DNA from: Candidatus Helarchaeota archaeon
GTDB taxonomy: Archaea > Asgardarchaeota > Lokiarchaeia > Helarchaeales > HEL-GB-A
DNA: 12,387 nucleotides
NCBI GenBank assembly: GCA_016840125.1
Contig: JAEOSY010000181.1
Span: forward strand, 1-12,387
Direction of reading: 5' to 3'
This document shows, piece after piece, positions 1 to 6,660 of the stretch. The first letter of the stretch is position 1; each line of letters starts with the position of its first letter. The notes below the pieces were generated by a model. It did not search any database and was not told the origin of the DNA. It was given only the letters and a program-made list of their open reading frames with translations. A program made the position numbers and the translations under genes.

Positions 1-8
1 CCCGAAAT

Positions 9-65
9 ATTACTTTAAAGTAATAAATTACGTAATATATTATGTAATAAATGAAGTAATACTAA
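9..65. repeat. four imperfect 12-bp tandem repeats containing GTAAT, with palindromes
   Basis: The pentamer GTAAT occurs at 20-24, 32-36, 44-48 and 56-60, exactly every 12 bp, inside four units of rough form ANGTAATAAATN. The first unit overlaps a perfect 16-bp palindrome (9-24) and the second a perfect 10-bp palindrome (27-36). Such phased arrays can be operators or iterons. The window begins here, so the full extent and any neighbouring gene are unseen. Confidence 0.6.
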
Positions 66-83
66 TAAATTCAATCGCTGGTA

Positions 84-98
84 CGCAAGAATCTTGCG
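84..98. repeat. 15-bp inverted repeat
   Basis: The arms CGCAAGA and TCTTGCG flank a single central base, giving a near-perfect palindrome. A T-run begins about a dozen bases to the right on the plus strand, so it could be a terminator-like hairpin for a gene left of the window or a protein-binding site. Its function is not established. Confidence 0.4.
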
Positions 99-240
99 AT
101 CCCCATCCAATTTTTTCCCCCTTTGAATTACACGTAGCAGTTGAGGAAAATATTCTTAAAGTAAAGATGTATCTACCATAAGTGAAAGGTCGGATGTGAA
201 GGATGCCAGGCAGGTTCGATTACTTTTGAATAAATTATTA

Positions 241-262
241 TCCCCTCCTCCCCTCCCCCTTT
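241..262. repeat. pure C/T tract, G-rich on the minus strand
   Basis: More than 20 consecutive pyrimidines lie on the plus strand. The minus strand reads G5-A-G4-A-G2-A-G4, which could form a quadruplex or triplex-type structure. It stands out from the surrounding AT-rich sequence. No associated gene is visible within 200 bp. Confidence 0.5.
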
Positions 263-452
263 TCACGAACGGATCTGCCCATCACACTTTGCATCCTGTT
301 AAATGAATGAGATGAAATCAACCACGTATCAATAGGTGTTATTCAGTTAGAGGAGAAAAGAATTTGGAAACCACATCTTATTCAAAATAAATCCTATAAT
401 AGGGGAATTATCTCGTTTAAAAAATTCAATTTCGTTTTTTAACAAAAAAAGT

Positions 453-464
453 CGGGTAAACCCG
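453..464. repeat. small palindrome upstream of the acetyltransferase gene
   Basis: CGGGT and ACCCG are separated by two bases, 45 bp before the acetyltransferase start. Seven A residues at 444-450 make it read as a short hairpin followed by T7 on the minus strand. It may be an operator for the downstream gene or a weak minus-strand terminator. Confidence 0.35.
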
Positions 465-508
465 AAAATAAAAAAGGTTCAAATAAAATAACTGTATGGG
501 AGAAAATT

Positions 509-982
509 ATGAAAGTACGTTTAGCTACATTGGAAGATTTATCACATCTTGTTTCCTTATGGTGGGAAATGCAGAGTTCTCTATTCGAATATGATCTCTT
601 CTTTTATAATACTAAATTAGAACAAATTTCAAAGGCGATCTCAGCAGAGTATTTTAAATTTTGTCTTAGAAAAAAAAATGATACTTTAATTGTGATGGAA
701 GACGAACAAAAGCCTATCGGAATGCTTCACAGTGAAATTTCAAGTCGCCCCCCTATTTTCAAAGAAGAAAGAATAGCTACAATAGTTGAAGCTGTCGTAA
801 CAGAAAGTTTTAGGGGGCAAGGAATATTCCATCTCATGTTTAAGTTCTTAGAGCAAGAATTAATTCGTAGGAATATACGACTGTGTATTTTATCAGTTGA
901 TAAAGAGAACCTGAACGCGCTTCGCGCTTATGAAAAATGTGGGTTTCAAGAACGCCAAAAGAAAATGATTGTTAGATTTTAA
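509..982 (+). CDS. GNAT-family N-acetyltransferase
   Basis: This 157-residue protein is a stand-alone GNAT acetyltransferase that would move an acetyl group from acetyl-CoA to an amine; the substrate cannot be read from sequence. It opens with the typical first strand (MKVRLATLEDL). Motif A with the acetyl-CoA pyrophosphate loop RGQGIF lies at about residues 102-107, with Phe where many members have Gly or Ala. The motif B region NLNALRAYEKCGF is at 134-146. Length is normal for a single domain. The ATG follows GGGAG at 498-502, a good ribosome site. It stands alone and converges with the minus-strand genes ending at 1111. Confidence 0.85.
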   Translation: MKVRLATLEDLSHLVSLWWEMQSSLFEYDLFFYNTKLEQISKAISAEYFKFCLRKKNDTLIVMEDEQKPIGMLHSEISSRPPIFKEERIATIVEAVVTESFRGQGIFHLMFKFLEQELIRRNIRLCILSVDKENLNALRAYEKCGFQERQKKMIVRF

Positions 983-1110
983 ATTCTAGAAGTTAAAACA
1001 CCCCTGAGATGTCCCACTTCAATTTCCCCGCGTTAAACCGAGCTGAGATCGTCGTAACCTCCTAAAAAGCTGTGATGGTAATTAGAGTTAAAGATGGAGT
1101 GTATAATCAG

Positions 1111-1458
1111 CTAAATACCATATTTTTCTTTTAAACATACTATTAAATCAATAGCCTCTTGAAGTTCGATTGTACTCGTCTCATCTGCATTTTTGATTCT
1201 TGCTTTAAAAAAGAGTTCTGCGGGGGGTTCATATCCTAGTGGTTCAATACGGTAATTACCAAGGGAGATTGTTATAGGCGTAGTCAGATTTGTAGGAGGG
1301 ATTACCCCTAATCTTTCAAAAAACTCTTTGTATTCTTTGCTTGTAATGGGTTTCCCTGCAATATTATTATAGATTTTTGCTAGAACAACAGTGGGATTGG
1401 TGGTTTCTTCAAGATTGAAAATGTAATAATTAGTTGGAACTTTACGGTCTTTTTGCAT
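1111..1458 (-). CDS. small hypothetical protein, second gene of a minus-strand pair
   Basis: I do not recognise this protein of 115 residues. It has no predicted signal peptide, membrane segment or cysteine motif. It seems to be a compact alpha/beta protein: alternating hydrophobic strands (NYYIFNL, TPITISLGNYRI, ELFFKARI) and a C-terminal helix (ELQEAIDLIVCLKEKYGI). I favour the ATG at 1458, which has GAGTGA just upstream; a GTG three codons earlier overlaps that ribosome site. It starts 12 bp after the winged-helix gene stop, so the two are surely co-transcribed and may work together. Confidence 0.7.
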   Translation of the reverse strand: MQKDRKVPTNYYIFNLEETTNPTVVLAKIYNNIAGKPITSKEYKEFFERLGVIPPTNLTTPITISLGNYRIEPLGYEPPAELFFKARIKNADETSTIELQEAIDLIVCLKEKYGI

Positions 1459-1470
1459 TATTATCACTCT

Positions 1471-1785
1471 TTACTCAATAAAATAATACTCTTGCCCTTT
1501 TACTTGCTTCACTTGAATTTTACCACTTTTAACCATCTGTCTTAATGTACTTGAAAAGGTATATTGATTTAAAACATTTAGAGCAAAAACCCCAACATTA
1601 TCCCATGTCCAATACGAACCTTTTTCATTAGGCCTATGGGGAATTGACTTTTTAAGTCCTTCATAGATTTCGTTGCTAGTGAAGGCTTGTGTTTTGTGTG
1701 CTTCTAGAAATTTGGCTATTTTAATTTCTTCCGCTTCATAATTTGTATATTTTTTAACTTCGTCTATTGGCATTGGTATTTTCAT
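1471..1785 (-). CDS. small winged-helix DNA-binding-like protein
   Basis: This 104-residue protein has the layout of a winged helix. A helix near residues 22-31 is followed by FTSNEIYEGLKKSI (helix 2 region), a central segment, and then a likely recognition helix and wing, SSTLRQMVKSGKIQVKQVKG, ending YYFIE. It is probably a small transcription regulator or the DNA-binding partner of the next gene. The ATG at 1785 directly follows AAGGTGG; two GTG codons upstream overlap that site and are less likely starts. It forms a two-gene unit with the 115-residue gene. The exact family is not assigned; the fold is inferred from pattern. Confidence 0.7.
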   Translation of the reverse strand: MKIPMPIDEVKKYTNYEAEEIKIAKFLEAHKTQAFTSNEIYEGLKKSIPHRPNEKGSYWTWDNVGVFALNVLNQYTFSSTLRQMVKSGKIQVKQVKGQEYYFIE

Positions 1786-1988
1786 CACCACCTTAATTTT
1801 TTATTTGTTCTGTTAATCTAAAATGCCAGCTTTTGAAAATCTATTTAATTAAACAAATTTTTTCTGCTGATCTTCTTAAGGAATAGTGTAACTACTGCTA
1901 ACCTAAACCTTTGAAATTCCCATGTAATTAATTAGATTTTATACGAGAACTTTTTTAAAAGATTCTTCTATTTTAGTAGTTTAAAGGT

Positions 1989-2141
1989 TTATTTTTCTCC
2001 AATTGAATCTTTGAGACATTTAGTATGAGCTAAACCTTCAAATGAACCAAACTCTTTTGTATATATTTTTACATTGTCAAACTGTTCATTTCCTTTACCA
2101 CAAATATCACATATACGTTCTTCAAGAGGTTTTTCACTCAA
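1989..2141 (-). CDS. 50-residue zinc-finger-like protein, TTG start
   Basis: This small gene begins with TTG six bases after a strong AGGGGTGA ribosome site and ends with TAA. The protein has a CDIC pair (Cys-x2-Cys) at about residues 12-15 and a later HTKC (His-x2-Cys), a four-ligand set that could hold one zinc. The rest is charged and polar (ends KDSIGEK). Similar tiny zinc-ribbon proteins are common in archaea, often of unknown role in nucleic-acid or protein binding. It lies upstream of the winged-helix pair in the same direction, about 200 bp away, and could be the first gene of that unit. Confidence 0.65.
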   Translation of the reverse strand: MSEKPLEERICDICGKGNEQFDNVKIYTKEFGSFEGLAHTKCLKDSIGEK

Positions 2142-2673
2142 TTTTATTCACCCCTTTTAATATTGTCCTGATCACTAATGGGCTCCATTCAATAAAAATG
2201 TATCTCTGTTACGAAACTTCGTATCATTCTAATTAAAAACCAAAATTTTAATATTTTTATAAAATTTTACCACTGATAAATAGGTTAATTATAATTTAAG
2301 ATTAAGAATTAAAATTATTAATATCTAATCATTACTTAATCGCCACTAACGCATCAAACACTGCGTCAATCCCCCGCTCCGCATAGATGATCCCGTAGAT
2401 CCCCTCAATCAATGTTCCTTTGCTCTTTAGGACCTTTTCATAGTTCTTCAATAGCTTTTTTCATAAAAGTTGGGAATTTATTTAGGTCCAGTGGCTTAAG
2501 GCTGTGTTAAATATACTTGTAACGGTGAGCTTGGTTAAGGCGTTCGGCTAACTTAAAGATGAGTGGTGGACTGCAGGTGTAGTTATGGAATAAACAAAAT
2601 GGGACACGCTCCAAAACAAATAATGAGACGGGATTTCTTCTCACACCTAAAATCCTACAAGATAAATGTACCA
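2142..2673. other. largely non-coding region with one gene remnant
   Basis: This stretch is AT-rich from 2142 to about 2335 with no convincing gene. A GC-richer block at 2332-2451 carries a remnant listed separately. 2460-2673 shows only short frames that overlap the end of the next gene on the other frame; I do not consider them real. No tRNA or repeat array was seen. Confidence 0.45.
2332..2451 (-). pseudogene. C-terminal remnant of an unidentified protein
   Basis: A frame of 39 codons reads as plausible protein (for example GTLIEGIYGIIYAERGIDAV) and ends with a clean TAA. Its base composition is more GC-rich than the flanks, as in real genes here. Upstream the frame closes at a TGA at 2461-2463, and there is no ribosome site at the only available TTG. 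This looks like the tail of a deleted or frame-broken gene. I cannot name the parent family. A tiny intact protein is less likely. Confidence 0.4.
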
Positions 2674-3639
2674 TCAACCTATCGCGTGAGATGTGTGGTA
2701 TTCCCACACCCCTAATCTATAACGGCAAAAAACTTTGAGAATCCGAATAAACGCGAAGAGATTTTGATAGATATCAATTAAATCTTGAACAGTTAAAATC
2801 ATATTTTCGATTACATTCTCAGGTTTGGCTTTAATTTTACGGGCGATCCGCATTCGCTTATGCTTTTCAAGGTTCTCATTATAACAGACAACGATAAGAT
2901 CTAGAAAGGGAGTGTCTTTGTGCAAAGGTTTGACATAATAAGAACTGTGGGAGATCATAGAGTTCTTCACGAAGCGTATTGTGTTAAGCGCGTTATGTAA
3001 CTCAGGGTAATTTTTCTTCAAACCCGGAAACTCAAAAATACTGTACAATTTGTATTGGATTGTCTTCCTTGGATTTAACTTGGATATCCACTTGCTCAAG
3101 ACGATGCAGCTCCTCTCAAAGAGAGGAAAGAAGTCCACAAAGGTCCGCTTGAAAACTCTGAGGAATTGTATAAAATCTTCTTTTTTGGCTATTTCATAGA
3201 TGGTATTTTCTTTTGGATCAGCAGGCAGGTCCACCGTCATAAGGATTGATACTAATGTATTCAGGAGGAGAATAAGATGGCTATTTCCGGTCTGGGGAAC
3301 TGCATATTCCTTTAGGGAGATCACCTTAATAAAATCTATATCTAGCTCATCGAATTCCTTGAGATCAACTTCCGCCCTTAAAAAATTTAAGAAACCAAAC
3401 CAGACTTCATTTTTCGTCTTAAGCCTTTCGTTGAGTTTGTCAAACTTTATGGCCTTCTTAATATATTTCTCTAACTCAATCCCCACTACCCTGGTAAAAT
3501 CATCAATCCAAAGCTTGATATATGGAATAATATTTTCAATATACCTCTCGGATTCTTGCAAAGAATTGTTTGTTTCGTTCCAAAAATACTCAATTATTTT
3601 TGATATCTCTTCCTTTGGCAGGTCTCCATGCAATACCAT
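2674..3639 (-). CDS. helical protein with a HEPN-like motif, possible RNase or abortive-infection type
   Basis: This 321-residue, mostly alpha-helical, lysine-rich protein has no membrane segment. Residues 221-233 contain RFVKNSMISHSS, which matches the style of the HEPN signature (Arg/Lys-Asn, then four residues, then His), here with Lys225-Asn226 and His231. HEPN proteins are often metal-independent RNases in toxin or phage-defence systems, or helper domains for nucleotidyltransferases; no such partner is seen next to it. The first ATG is 3639, with no ribosome site. The frame stays open upstream to a TAA near 3705, without a standard start, behind a GGGGTGGTG run, so the true start may be an unusual codon or an indel may be present. 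Function is inference. Confidence 0.65.
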   Translation of the reverse strand: MVLHGDLPKEEISKIIEYFWNETNNSLQESERYIENIIPYIKLWIDDFTRVVGIELEKYIKKAIKFDKLNERLKTKNEVWFGFLNFLRAEVDLKEFDELDIDFIKVISLKEYAVPQTGNSHLILLLNTLVSILMTVDLPADPKENTIYEIAKKEDFIQFLRVFKRTFVDFFPLFERSCIVLSKWISKLNPRKTIQYKLYSIFEFPGLKKNYPELHNALNTIRFVKNSMISHSSYYVKPLHKDTPFLDLIVVCYNENLEKHKRMRIARKIKAKPENVIENMILTVQDLIDIYQNLFAFIRILKVFCRYRLGVWEYHTSHAIG

Positions 3640-4148
3640 TTCAATTAATTGATCAGTCTTCTCTTTCGTTCCCTGTTTAGTGGGAGTATCATCCTGAATT
3701 TACACCACCCCAAATTAATATCCTAAATGAGGGATCTGTTAAAAAGGTAGACGGGTTAAATTATATTTTTAAAACATAAAAGCTGGATTCATTGTAACTA
3801 TACTATTTCCTCCCGCCACCGAAACCCGCACCCGAAGCACCGAGAGAGGACAAAAGTTTTGTAGTTTCGTAAATGATTAATTATTCCATCCACCCCCTAA
3901 AGGAAGTGGCTTTTACCTAAGGTATAATTTTGGTAAAGTCTACTAAACGTGTTTTATCAGACACGCTCAATAGAGCTCTTTTTATTCGTATCATTTACTA
4001 AAAAGCTATCTTTTAAGCGCGTAGAAAGAAATGATTTGCTCTCTCCTCGAATAGGGGAGCTTGAAGCACTAGTTTCAATCGCAACGCCTTTAAGTAGGAT
4101 AAGCCTACTAGAAAACTAATCAAAAAAATTGGTTTTAGGTGTAAAAAT
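3640..4148. other. divergent intergenic region between the HEPN-like gene and pyrB
   Basis: An A/T element (TATATTTTTAAAA, about 3764-3776) could be a TATA box for either side. 3803-3880 holds a minus-strand frame with a glycine-rich end (GASGAGFGGGRK then stop) and no start, probably the tail of a lost gene. From about 3912 to 4118 there is a run of stable hairpins before pyrB, listed separately. No tRNA was recognised. Confidence 0.5.
3912..4118 (+). promoter_or_regulatory. possible structured leader RNA before pyrB
   Basis: Several inverted repeats line up on the plus strand: TTTACC/GGTAAA (3912-3917, 3932-3937); CGTGTTT/AGACACG with a 4-nt loop (3948-3965); AGAGCTCT followed by T-rich sequence (about 3972-3984); CTCCTC/GGGGAG with a 5-nt loop (4043-4059); and AGTAGG/CCTACT with a 5-nt loop (4093-4109), enclosed by TAGTTT/AAACTA (4070-4075, 4113-4118). 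The density is unusual for intergenic DNA and points to a structured 5' leader or small RNA. It matches no riboswitch I know. A role in pyrimidine-dependent control is speculation. Confidence 0.3.
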
Positions 4149-5075
4149 TTGGATTTTACTAGGAGACATATTATTTCTATAAAACAATTTACGAGAGAAG
4201 AGCTTGACTATATCCTTAATATTGCAAATAAAATAGAAAAATATTACAAGACTGGAACCGATTTATTAAAGGGTAAAATACTTGCGACATTATTTTTTGA
4301 GCCCTCCACAAGAACTCGGCTGAGTTTTACATCCGCTATGTATAAATTAGGGGGGCAAGTAATTTCCCTGTCAAATCCTGAGATGTCTTCCATCTCAAAA
4401 GGGGAAAATTTGACTGATACTATTTCAGTAGTTCAAGGCTATTCCGATGTGATTGTTCTTCGTCACAAATTGGAGGGATCCGCAAAATTAATGTCTGAAA
4501 TTAGTCAAGTTCCTATTATAAATGGCGGAAGTGGAACCAAAGAACATCCTACTCAAGCGATGCTAGATCTTCTTACTATAAAAAATGAGATGCGCGGAAA
4601 GCTTGATGGCATTCGAGTAGCACTTTGTGGCGATTTAAAATATGGACGAACTGTAAAGTCACTCGCCTATGCCCTATCCCATTATGATGTAGAGATTAAC
4701 TTTGTATCTCCACCTTCCCTACGAATGAGAAACGAGGTTATTTCAGATCTTAAAGATTTAAATGTATCGTTGAAAGAATATGAGGACATATCAGATGTCA
4801 TCGATGACATGGATGTAATATATGCTACTAGAATCCAGAAAGAGCGCTTTCCCGATCCCGCAGATTACGCTAAAGTAGCGGGATCCTATCGAATTACTGT
4901 TAATATGCTAGATAATGTAAAGGACAATCTGATAATTATGCACCCACTACCAAGGGTCGAAGAAATTGATTATAGAATTGATACAACAAAACATGCCCGG
5001 TATTTCAAACAATCCTATTATGGAGTAATCCTTAGAATGGCACTACTGGCTCTTGTATTAGGAAAATCTGTTTAG
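4149..5075 (+). CDS. pyrB: aspartate carbamoyltransferase catalytic subunit
   Basis: PyrB condenses carbamoyl phosphate with L-aspartate to N-carbamoyl-L-aspartate, the committed step of pyrimidine synthesis, in the cytoplasm. The 308-residue length is normal. The carbamoyl-phosphate loop STRTR is at 53-57, the SKGE loop with the catalytic lysine at 83-86, HPTQ at 133-136, and the late HPLPR motif at 265-269. The start is TTG, preceded by TTAGGTG eight bases upstream; the N-terminus MDFTRRHIISI fits the family and no ATG would do so. pyrI follows after 28 bp, so both form the classic archaeal pyrBI operon whose products assemble into a regulated holoenzyme. All key active-site motifs are intact. 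Confidence 0.95.
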   Translation: MDFTRRHIISIKQFTREELDYILNIANKIEKYYKTGTDLLKGKILATLFFEPSTRTRLSFTSAMYKLGGQVISLSNPEMSSISKGENLTDTISVVQGYSDVIVLRHKLEGSAKLMSEISQVPIINGGSGTKEHPTQAMLDLLTIKNEMRGKLDGIRVALCGDLKYGRTVKSLAYALSHYDVEINFVSPPSLRMRNEVISDLKDLNVSLKEYEDISDVIDDMDVIYATRIQKERFPDPADYAKVAGSYRITVNMLDNVKDNLIIMHPLPRVEEIDYRIDTTKHARYFKQSYYGVILRMALLALVLGKSV

Positions 5076-5103
5076 ATTGTTATTAATATTTGGAGAATTA
5101 AAG

Positions 5104-5601
5104 ATGGGCGATTTAACAAAAGTAGATTATGAAAAATCCTTACGAGTTAGAAAAATCAAAAATGGAACTGTTATCGATCATATCTCTCCCGGCAATGCTT
5201 TAAACGTTTTAAAAATTGTGGGGATTACAGGTAAGGAAGGAATGATTATTTCCATTGCCATAAACGTGTCTTCTGGAAAAAGTGACCTAAAAGATGTTGT
5301 TAAAATCGAAAATAAGGAATTGGCCCCGGAAGAAATCAATCGCATTGCTCTTATTTCACCAAATGCTTCTATCAACATAATCCGCAATTATGAGGTGGTT
5401 CGGAAATTCACAGTGGTTCTTGAAGAAAAACTTGAAGGTGTGGTTAAATGTATGAATCCAAATTGTATTACGAATGGTAAAGAACATGTTAACTCCCTAT
5501 TTAAAATTGAAAAATCAGATCCTGTCAATCTTCGATGCCTCTACTGTGACCGTATATTAGAACATCCGGATATTGTGCGACAGTTCCAAAATTCCTCTTA
5601 A
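5104..5601 (+). CDS. pyrI: aspartate carbamoyltransferase regulatory subunit
   Basis: PyrI has no catalytic activity; in this family it binds nucleotide effectors (CTP/ATP) through its N-terminal domain and docks to PyrB through a C-terminal zinc domain. The 165-residue protein shows the N-terminal allosteric region (VRKIKNGTVIDHISPGNA, about 15-32) and the zinc site Cys116-x4-Cys121 ... Cys145-x2-Cys148, the same spacing pattern as known PyrI. The chosen ATG has GGAG nine bases upstream; an upstream TTG-extended frame lacks a ribosome site and is not homologous. It ends 40 bp from the convergent porB stop, with T/A-rich tracts between. Confidence 0.95.
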   Translation: MGDLTKVDYEKSLRVRKIKNGTVIDHISPGNALNVLKIVGITGKEGMIISIAINVSSGKSDLKDVVKIENKELAPEEINRIALISPNASINIIRNYEVVRKFTVVLEEKLEGVVKCMNPNCITNGKEHVNSLFKIEKSDPVNLRCLYCDRILEHPDIVRQFQNSS

Positions 5602-5609
5602 TGGTTTAC

Positions 5610-5628
5610 TTTTTTTAATAAAAAAAAA
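5610..5628. terminator. bidirectional T/A-tract terminator between pyrI and porB
   Basis: T7 followed by AATA9-type sequence sits between the two convergent stops. Read from pyrI it gives a U-run; read from porB on the minus strand it gives a run of nine U. Archaeal RNA polymerase commonly stops at U-rich tracts without a hairpin, so one element can serve both genes. Confidence 0.5.
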
Positions 5629-5641
5629 TTTGAAAGGGGAA

Positions 5642-6637
5642 TTAATCCGAAAGCAATGGATTCATTATCCCAAAAGAGCCCGTACGCACGAGCGCGGATT
5701 TGAGAAATTGAAACCCGATATCATAGGTCGAGCCGTCGCCTCCGATCGCTACCACGTATGGTACTTCACCCTTATAATGACCTTTTGTTTGCATGATCCG
5801 ATAGGCAGTCGCGATCGCGTCCCCAGTCGTCGCAGCTGTTTCGAATAAGTGGTGCGCCCAAGGCGTATTGTAGCTCGGCACATCATCTTTACTCAAAGAT
5901 ACTTCACTGCAGCTCGTATTATTTGTAAAAATAACATTCATTCCTGCCACCATTTGAATACCAATTGCCATTTGCTTAAGGGCTATTCCTGCACCGCAAC
6001 CTTGGCAGAGACCATGTCCAGGTGAGATTATTTCTTGGTTTGGTAATTCGGACAACTTAAGTTTATAAGTTTCAAATTGCCCCTCTGGATCTCCGAATTG
6101 ATTGACTAAACCTACTACATTGTTTGCCCGGGCATGTACCATTTTAACTAGGTCGTTAATTAAATCTTCCCGAGGTGGCTTTACAAGATGGCGATATCGC
6201 CCCATTAGCGATAAATATTCTGTCAATAATTCTTTGGTTTTATCGAACTTAATTTTTCTATTGATAGAATAAGTTGGCTGTCCATCTTTAACTCGAATTG
6301 AATACAAAGGCCAAAATCCTGAATCCACTGCCAATTTGTTTATCTTCGTCGTTATATTAACAGGATGTCGCCATCCTCGATCACATGAAGTGAGTGCTTG
6401 TATAAAAGCTGCACCCGGAGTCTTTAAAGCTTCAACCATCTTTCCGATGAAATCCATTGGATAAGCGGTACTCACGGTAGCCAGAAATGCACTCTTCATA
6501 CCAAGAAATGCAAATCCATCAATGATATCTTGTTTAACCCCAATCTTACCCGGAACTGCTTTTCCGCTCGGACCGGTGGTAGTAGAAGCTCCGAAAGGCG
6601 TCGACCCACTTTCTTGAATGCCCGTATTTGTGAGAAC
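5642..6637 (-). CDS. porB: circularly permuted 2-oxoacid:ferredoxin oxidoreductase beta subunit (main frame)
   Basis: PorB carries thiamine diphosphate and the proximal 4Fe-4S cluster of the oxidoreductase. Here the family order is reversed. The frame begins with the C-terminal half (NTGIQESGSTPFGASTTTG, then AFIQALTSCDRGWR and MGRYRHLVKP) and continues without a stop into the N-terminal half (ISPGHGLCQGCGAGIALKQM, NNTSCSEV, then the GGDGSTYDIGFQ cofactor motif near 5740). It ends in an unrelated frame (SFGIMNPLLSD). All four likely cluster cysteines are kept. The first in-frame ATG is 6499, inside the domain; no ribosome site precedes it. The 6640 TAG closes the frame upstream. It may be a decaying copy, a functional permuted enzyme needing frame repair, or an assembly artefact. 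porA lies upstream, separated by three nuclease-like genes. Confidence 0.8.
   Translation of the reverse strand, partial: VLTNTGIQESGSTPFGASTTTGPSGKAVPGKIGVKQDIIDGFAFLGMKSAFLATVSTAYPMDFIGKMVEALKTPGAAFIQALTSCDRGWRHPVNITTKINKLAVDSGFWPLYSIRVKDGQPTYSINRKIKFDKTKELLTEYLSLMGRYRHLVKPPREDLINDLVKMVHARANNVVGLVNQFGDPEGQFETYKLKLSELPNQEIISPGHGLCQGCGAGIALKQMAIGIQMVAGMNVIFTNNTSCSEVSLSKDDVPSYNTPWAHHLFETAATTGDAIATAYRIMQTKGHYKGEVPYVVAIGGDGSTYDIGFQFLKSALVRTGSFGIMNPLLSD
5655..5669 (-). repeat. 3' copy of the duplicated porB Asp-Asn-Glu codons
   Basis: The minus strand reads GATAATGAATCCATT here and GATAATGAAGCCTTT at 6664-6678, 13 of 15 identical. In this 3' copy the frame is offset by about 13 missing bases, so the motif is not translated in the main frame. 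The pair flanks the permuted gene. Confidence 0.6.
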
Positions 6638-6660
6638 CTAGAACGCATCTAAGCTCTTTT
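6629..6660 (-). other. 32-nt hairpin-forming insertion inside porB
   Basis: These 32 bases separate ATG (6661-6663) from AATACGGGC (from 6628). Deleting them joins YDNEAFM to NTGIQESG in the family frame. The exact ends can slide by up to two bases because A residues flank both sides. The insert contains AGAGCTTAG-7 nt-CTAGGTTCT (6657-6633), nine pairs with two G-U wobbles, and carries a TAG in each arm. It lacks the central four-pair helix of a canonical archaeal bulge-helix-bulge intron as far as I can fold it by eye. Confidence 0.7.

Larger units (their letters stand above)
1..508. other. gene-poor region upstream of the acetyltransferase gene
   Basis: I see no convincing gene here. The stretch holds a 12-bp periodic repeat at its left edge (9-65), a short inverted repeat (84-98), a C/T-only tract (241-262) and a small palindrome at 453-464. 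Minus-strand frames at 71-106 (11 codons after a G-rich Shine-Dalgarno-like run) and around 240-300 (an ATG frame ending in arginine and glycine codons) are too short to call. No tRNA or C/D-box guide RNA could be assembled from the sequence by eye. Confidence 0.5.

Noticed and set aside
180..235. A possible tRNA T-arm (GGTTCGATT)
   Set aside because: The bases on each side cannot form the T stem and no cloverleaf or acceptor stem can be built.
340..400. A gene start after GAGGAG near 352
   Set aside because: The TTG frame that follows closes after eight codons, so there is no gene.
2042..2236. A plus-strand frame of 64 codons
   Set aside because: It is antisense to the small zinc-finger-like gene, which has a better ribosome site and a cysteine pattern.
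2507..2707. A minus-strand 66-codon frame
   Set aside because: It overlaps the end of the HEPN-like gene in another frame, lacks a ribosome site and reads as random composition.
5573..5848. A plus-strand frame running past the end of pyrI
   Set aside because: It lies opposite the strongly conserved porB sequence and has no ribosome site or recognisable domain.
6638..6640. TAG read as pyrrolysine in porB
   Set aside because: Reading through this TAG does not join the two porB frames; the frame shift caused by the 32-nt insertion would remain.
6629..6660. A canonical archaeal bulge-helix-bulge intron in porB
   Set aside because: The inner hairpin is clear, but I could not pair the four bases before it with bases after the 3' cut point, as a canonical motif needs. 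It is kept as an unclassified insertion.
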